IMG/VR virus record: IMGVR_UViG_3300046011_010897
Coordinates: 1-24,379 of that record
Source: a virus
Direction: 5' to 3' (one strand)
DNA length: 24,379 bases
Positions 22,169 to 24,379 of the stretch are shown one piece after another. Position 1 is the first letter of the stretch. Each line of letters starts with the position of its first letter. A program made the translations under genes and the position numbers. The notes beneath the pieces were generated by a model. The model was given only the letters and a program-made list of their open reading frames with translations, was not told where the DNA came from and did not search any database.

Positions 22169-23143
22169 ATGGACTACTTTTACCAACAAAAACTCATCAA
22201 CGAAAAGAATCAACTTCAACGACAACTCATGGAAGCCAATCATGAGTTAAATCAACTCAAAGCAATTGTTCAAGAAATGACAGAAATTTTAGGTGCTGAA
22301 CCTCTTAAAGAAGGTAAACGCAGGGTGGGAAAATTACGGCTTGATCTTGATGATCCAGTTGTGAAACCAGAAAAACCACTATCTCGTTCCCAAAAAAATC
22401 TTGATCTTGATCTTGATGATCCGGCGGGAGCCGTCGATATGGCTCAAAGAGGACAACTTCCCAAAGCAGCAACTAAAAGACCACTCGGAACTCGTCCGGT
22501 GACAGAGGATATACAGACTCCTGAACGTGCAGCAGAGACCGCCAGCGTGGTAAGAAGACTTGGACGAGAAGCGACCAGATTAGGCAAGAGATCGGATGCT
22601 ATCTACAAAAAAATATATGGAGTTGATGTTGACAAAGTCAATACCGTTGGTGATCTTGGTAGAATAGGGTTTGGCGGTGTAGATCCATATGATACTAGTT
22701 ACCCCGATTCCGTTGATGCTTATGTTGATGCGGTAGCCGCAAAAGATCAGGCAGAAGCGAGAGCCGAACGCGAAAGAAAACACCCCACGAAGATTTATGG
22801 CCTCGGCGGAAAGATTGTGGGAACAAAAGCAAAGAAGAAAAGACTGAAAGAAGACTTACAGACTCCTGAACGTGCAGCAGAGATGGAAACTGAAATAAAA
22901 GATTGGACCAAATACGTTAACCGATTGGGTAGACGTTCAAACGCACTTTGGAACGCGATGTATGGTAAAAAAGCAACAGTATCACCAGCCACCGAGCCAA
23001 TGGAATTCGCGGATTCCGTTGATGATCTTATTGATGCGAGAACAGCATTAAACGACGCGATAAAACAAAACCAACGTGAAAAAAGATCCAAAACATTATA
23101 CGGCAAGGGTGGTAAGGTAATGAGAACCCCCCGTAAGAAATAA
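22169..23143 (+). CDS. 324-aa protein with tag-like coiled coil and two tandem repeats
   Basis: Residues 1-35 (MDYFYQQKLINEKNQLQRQL and onward) match the start of the 134-aa protein at 18322. LINE (9-12), LMEA (20-23) and LKEG (46-49) fit prohead-protease sites, LMEA and LKEG most closely. Residues 58-64 and 78-84 are acidic LDLDDP repeats. Two tandem domains follow (about 115-219 and 229-323), each with the order QTPERAAE, LGKRSDA/LGRRSNA, Y-D/A-DSVD, then YG-GGK near the end. The duplication looks old at protein level but shares 26 identical DNA bases. Basic C-terminus. It ends before a strong terminator. Probably a late, head-associated protein; function unknown. Confidence 0.7.
   Translation: MDYFYQQKLINEKNQLQRQLMEANHELNQLKAIVQEMTEILGAEPLKEGKRRVGKLRLDLDDPVVKPEKPLSRSQKNLDLDLDDPAGAVDMAQRGQLPKAATKRPLGTRPVTEDIQTPERAAETASVVRRLGREATRLGKRSDAIYKKIYGVDVDKVNTVGDLGRIGFGGVDPYDTSYPDSVDAYVDAVAAKDQAEARAERERKHPTKIYGLGGKIVGTKAKKKRLKEDLQTPERAAEMETEIKDWTKYVNRLGRRSNALWNAMYGKKATVSPATEPMEFADSVDDLIDARTALNDAIKQNQREKRSKTLYGKGGKVMRTPRKK
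22513..22538 (+). repeat. 26-bp direct repeat, copy 1 (second copy at 22858-22883)
   Basis: The identical block begins each of the two tandem protein repeats and encodes QTPERAAE. The DNA is identical although the rest of the repeats has diverged, which suggests gene conversion or selection on this segment. Confidence 0.9.
22858..22883 (+). repeat. 26-bp direct repeat, copy 2
   Basis: Identical to 22513-22538; opens the second domain of the same protein. Confidence 0.9.
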
Positions 23144-23168
23144 GATAGACTAAAAAACAGATTGAATA

Positions 23169-23198
23169 ACCCCTCTAGAGAGCATCTAGGGGGTTTTT
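23169..23198 (+). terminator. Rho-independent terminator
   Basis: ACCCC-T-CTAGA pairs with TCTAGGGGG with one bulged T, followed by TTTTT. It ends the run of late genes that began at 21246. Confidence 0.85.
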
Positions 23199-23219
23199 CT
23201 TTGGTGGTTACAGAGTAGA

Positions 23220-23233
23220 GACACCCGTTCGGC
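23220..23233 (+). repeat. 14-bp direct repeat GACACCCGTTCGGC, copy 1
   Basis: This repeat and its twin at 23709-23722 bracket the gene at 23252-23695. A 10-base part (CCCGTTCGGC) recurs in the FmdB-like gene at 24233-24242. Confidence 0.85.
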
Positions 23234-23238
23234 TTCAC

Positions 23239-23246
23239 ACTACATA
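23239..23246 (+). promoter_or_regulatory. Degenerate late promoter octamer ACTACATA (leaderless geometry)
   Basis: ACTACATA lies exactly five bases before the ATG at 23252. It matches NATAAATA at fewer positions than the others, so the call rests on spacing and on the shared repeat that follows. Confidence 0.45.
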
Positions 23247-23247
23247 T

Positions 23248-23282
23248 TTTCATGCTCACTTTTCGGCAATACCTCTCAGAGA
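23248..23282 (+). repeat. Copy 2 of the 35-bp repeat encoding the capsid-targeting peptide
   Basis: One mismatch from 21242-21276; covers the spacer end, ATG and codons 1-10. Confidence 0.88.
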
Positions 23283-23695
23283 GTGAAACTCATCCGCATC
23301 TAGTCTCTGTCACTTCAGACAAAGAGACACCACATATCTCTACTCATTTCTATAGGGATTCGGATACTGGTGTTCATACAAGAATACACACAGATGCCAA
23401 AAAAGGAATAGCCTATTGGGGCTTTCAAGTACCAAATGCCAAAGGGGAGTTGACTGATGTTGCACCACCTGATGTACCAAAGGAAGTCAGATCTGCCAGA
23501 TTGAGAACAGCAATGGATCATGTGGCTGATTTTGCTCGTTCAAACCCAAAGATCGCACAGGTTCAGTATCAGACCAATGCTGGTGAAAGAGGAGAGAAGA
23601 ATCATGCTATCTTTCAAGCAAAGTGGGGAGAGATACAGAAGCAACAGGGGATAGAAACACCATTGGTACGGGTAGAGAAGCATCCATTTCGGTAG
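23252..23695 (+). CDS. 147-aa late protein with capsid-targeting-like N-terminus
   Basis: Residues 1-11 (MLTFRQYLSES) fit the T4 tag and an ideal prohead-protease site (L-S-E then S). The mature part has beta strands (STHFYRDSDTGVHTRIHTD, GIAYWGFQVPNAKGELTDV) followed by a helix (RLRTAMDHVADFARSNPKI) and VQYQTNAGERGEKNHAIFQ. This plan resembles an acetyltransferase-like or small alpha/beta fold, but no family is confirmed. No Shine-Dalgarno site; the late-type box is five bases before the ATG. Direct repeats flank the gene, as if it were a moveable cassette. Confidence 0.7.
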   Translation: MLTFRQYLSESETHPHLVSVTSDKETPHISTHFYRDSDTGVHTRIHTDAKKGIAYWGFQVPNAKGELTDVAPPDVPKEVRSARLRTAMDHVADFARSNPKIAQVQYQTNAGERGEKNHAIFQAKWGEIQKQQGIETPLVRVEKHPFR

Positions 23696-24011
23696 GACAC
23701 AAGGATAAGACACCCGTTCGGCATTGGTAATCACGGGAAGGGAATGCCTGTATACTAAATCTGTCAAAATGACAGGGTATGGACGAATGGGGTAAATAGA
23801 TGTGGGGAAATATGGGGGGATGTGGGGGTAAAGTGGCATTCTATCCCGCAAGCCGCCAAATCACGCAAAGCCACGCAGTTCTGTCGAGAGCATTCTATGC
23901 TTTGTACAGCCTATCACTATATCTCAGTTTCACCGCCAAGCCACCGCCAAGCCGCGAACTCCTAGCGAGCCTGTAAGTGTTTTACTGAAACATCCAGGTT
24001 TTGTCAGAGTT
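23696..24011. other. Structured non-coding stretch with G-tract cluster and tandem repeat
   Basis: About 316 bases lie between convergent genes. It contains a short hairpin (CTGTCA and TGACAG, 23761-23775) and four G tracts of at least four bases (23789-23792, 23804-23807, 23814-23819, 23824-23828), a pattern that can form a G-quadruplex on the plus strand. An exact 11-bp tandem repeat CACCGCCAAGC follows (23931-23941, 23942-23952). I see no good gene: one 58-codon ORF (23800-23976) lacks a ribosome site and has odd composition. A non-coding RNA, a replication or packaging signal, or mRNA end structures are possible. Confidence 0.6.
23709..23722 (+). repeat. 14-bp direct repeat GACACCCGTTCGGC, copy 2
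   Basis: Identical to 23220-23233; lies 13 bases after the stop of the gene at 23252. Confidence 0.85.
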
Positions 24012-24305
24012 TTATTTCCAACGATGACCGACACCGCCAGTGCCGTCAATATTCTTGTGAAGCCTCTTGGGAGCACCAGATTTGATCTTGGACATGAGTT
24101 CGTTCCAGCGTCCCCCAGATGCTTTGTTGGGAGTGAGAGTTTTGTCGGCGCCAAGACCGGGTAAGCATCCTTCCATTGTCTTGAATACCTTCTTCTTCTT
24201 GCAATGAGGACAAGGTAGCGAACATGGGGATTCCCGTTCGGCAATAGTGTGTGTTTCTTCCCAAAGTTTCTTGCAGGATTCGCATGAATAATTATAAGTC
24301 GGCAT
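24012..24305 (-). CDS. FmdB-like zinc-ribbon protein
   Basis: The 97-aa product begins MPTYNYSCESCKKLWEE, the typical start of FmdB-family small zinc ribbons. C8-x-x-C11 and C32-x-x-C35 (CPHC) would bind one zinc. The rest (45-97) is a Lys/Gly-rich extension without motif, ending GGVGHRWK. FmdB-type proteins are usually of unknown role, some regulatory. AGGAG lies nine bases before the ATG and a late octamer gives a 15-base leader, so it is probably a late gene. From memory, similar short zinc-ribbon proteins occur in many phages near structural genes. Confidence 0.85.
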   Translation of the reverse strand: MPTYNYSCESCKKLWEETHTIAERESPCSLPCPHCKKKKVFKTMEGCLPGLGADKTLTPNKASGGRWNELMSKIKSGAPKRLHKNIDGTGGVGHRWK

Positions 24306-24325
24306 AATGAAAACTCCTATACCAT

Positions 24326-24333
24326 TATTTATT
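24326..24333 (-). promoter_or_regulatory. T4-type late promoter octamer AATAAATA
   Basis: On the minus strand AATAAATA predicts a 15-base leader with AGGAG before the FmdB-like ATG, the same leader length as at 18322 and 21791. Confidence 0.75.
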
Positions 24334-24379
24334 CAATGAAATAATATGCTATGCAATGGAATAATATGCATATACTATT

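Noticed and set aside
23800-23976. A 58-codon plus-strand ORF (starting MWGNMGGCGG) in the non-coding stretch
   Set aside because: No proper ribosome site, codons fall on the G tracts and tandem repeat, and the product has no plausible fold.
21211-24246. Repeated TTCGGCAAT at several places as a regulatory motif
   Set aside because: Some copies are explained by the 35-bp tag repeat, others are within coding sequence on different strands; no consistent position relative to genes.

Overview
This window looks like part of the genome of a T4-like myovirus with an AT-rich genome, probably from a marine or other aquatic Gram-negative host. The signs are T4-type late promoter octamers (NATAAATA and close variants) in front of many genes, tight ATGA gene overlaps, a T4-lysozyme-like endolysin and lysis-type membrane proteins. 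Several proteins also resemble, from memory, families common in marine T4-like phages. No tRNA, rRNA gene, CRISPR array or insertion sequence was recognised. The exact host is not established.

Layout. Positions 2-4943 (+) hold DNA-metabolism genes: thyX, an adenosylcobalamin-type ribonucleotide reductase, a C5-cytosine methyltransferase, a secreted trypsin-like lipoprotein and a RuvC-like nuclease. Positions 4950-15938 (-) form a long, tightly packed block. In transcription order it holds a 247-aa acidic protein, a RecB/MGME1-like exonuclease, a NUMOD-like DNA-binding protein, a 1129-aa basic protein (nucleotidyltransferase at the N-terminus, HNH at the C-terminus), a membrane-anchored GAF-like protein, a 357-aa basic protein, a HAD phosphatase, two conserved-looking unknowns, a ligase-like nucleotidyltransferase, a holin-like protein, a spanin-like lipoprotein and an unlisted 57-aa protein. 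Positions 15999-18726 alternate strands: a small beta-rich protein, a GH24 lysozyme joined to its upstream gene at an A10 tract, a 56-aa Cys-rich membrane protein, a coiled-coil protein and an EF-hand-like protein. Positions 18774-20013 (-) form a more GC-rich island of four genes, two of them very small. Positions 20038-23695 (+) hold six late-type genes, followed by a structured non-coding stretch and an FmdB-like zinc-ribbon gene (-).

Central hypothesis. Many proteins here start with a short peptide ending in [L/I]-[N/S]-E. In the clearest cases the E is residue 10 and the peptide aligns position by position with the capsid-targeting sequence of T4 internal head proteins (M K T Y Q E F I A E), which the prohead protease removes after [I/L]-x-E. 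Much of the window may therefore encode proteins packaged inside the head and injected with the DNA, including a phosphatase, unknown small proteins, and possibly the ligase-like enzyme and a polyprotein with several predicted cleavage sites. Two otherwise different genes share this tag as a 35-base near-identical DNA repeat, which suggests the tag is a portable module.

Expression. In five genes the late-promoter octamer lies exactly five bases before the ATG, which predicts leaderless mRNAs. Other late genes have an 11-17-base leader with a Shine-Dalgarno site. Two genes have sigma70-like promoters with identical hexamers (TTGATT, 16 bases, TATAAT), so they may be early. Terminators sit between convergent genes, and two are buried inside the coding end of the opposing gene.
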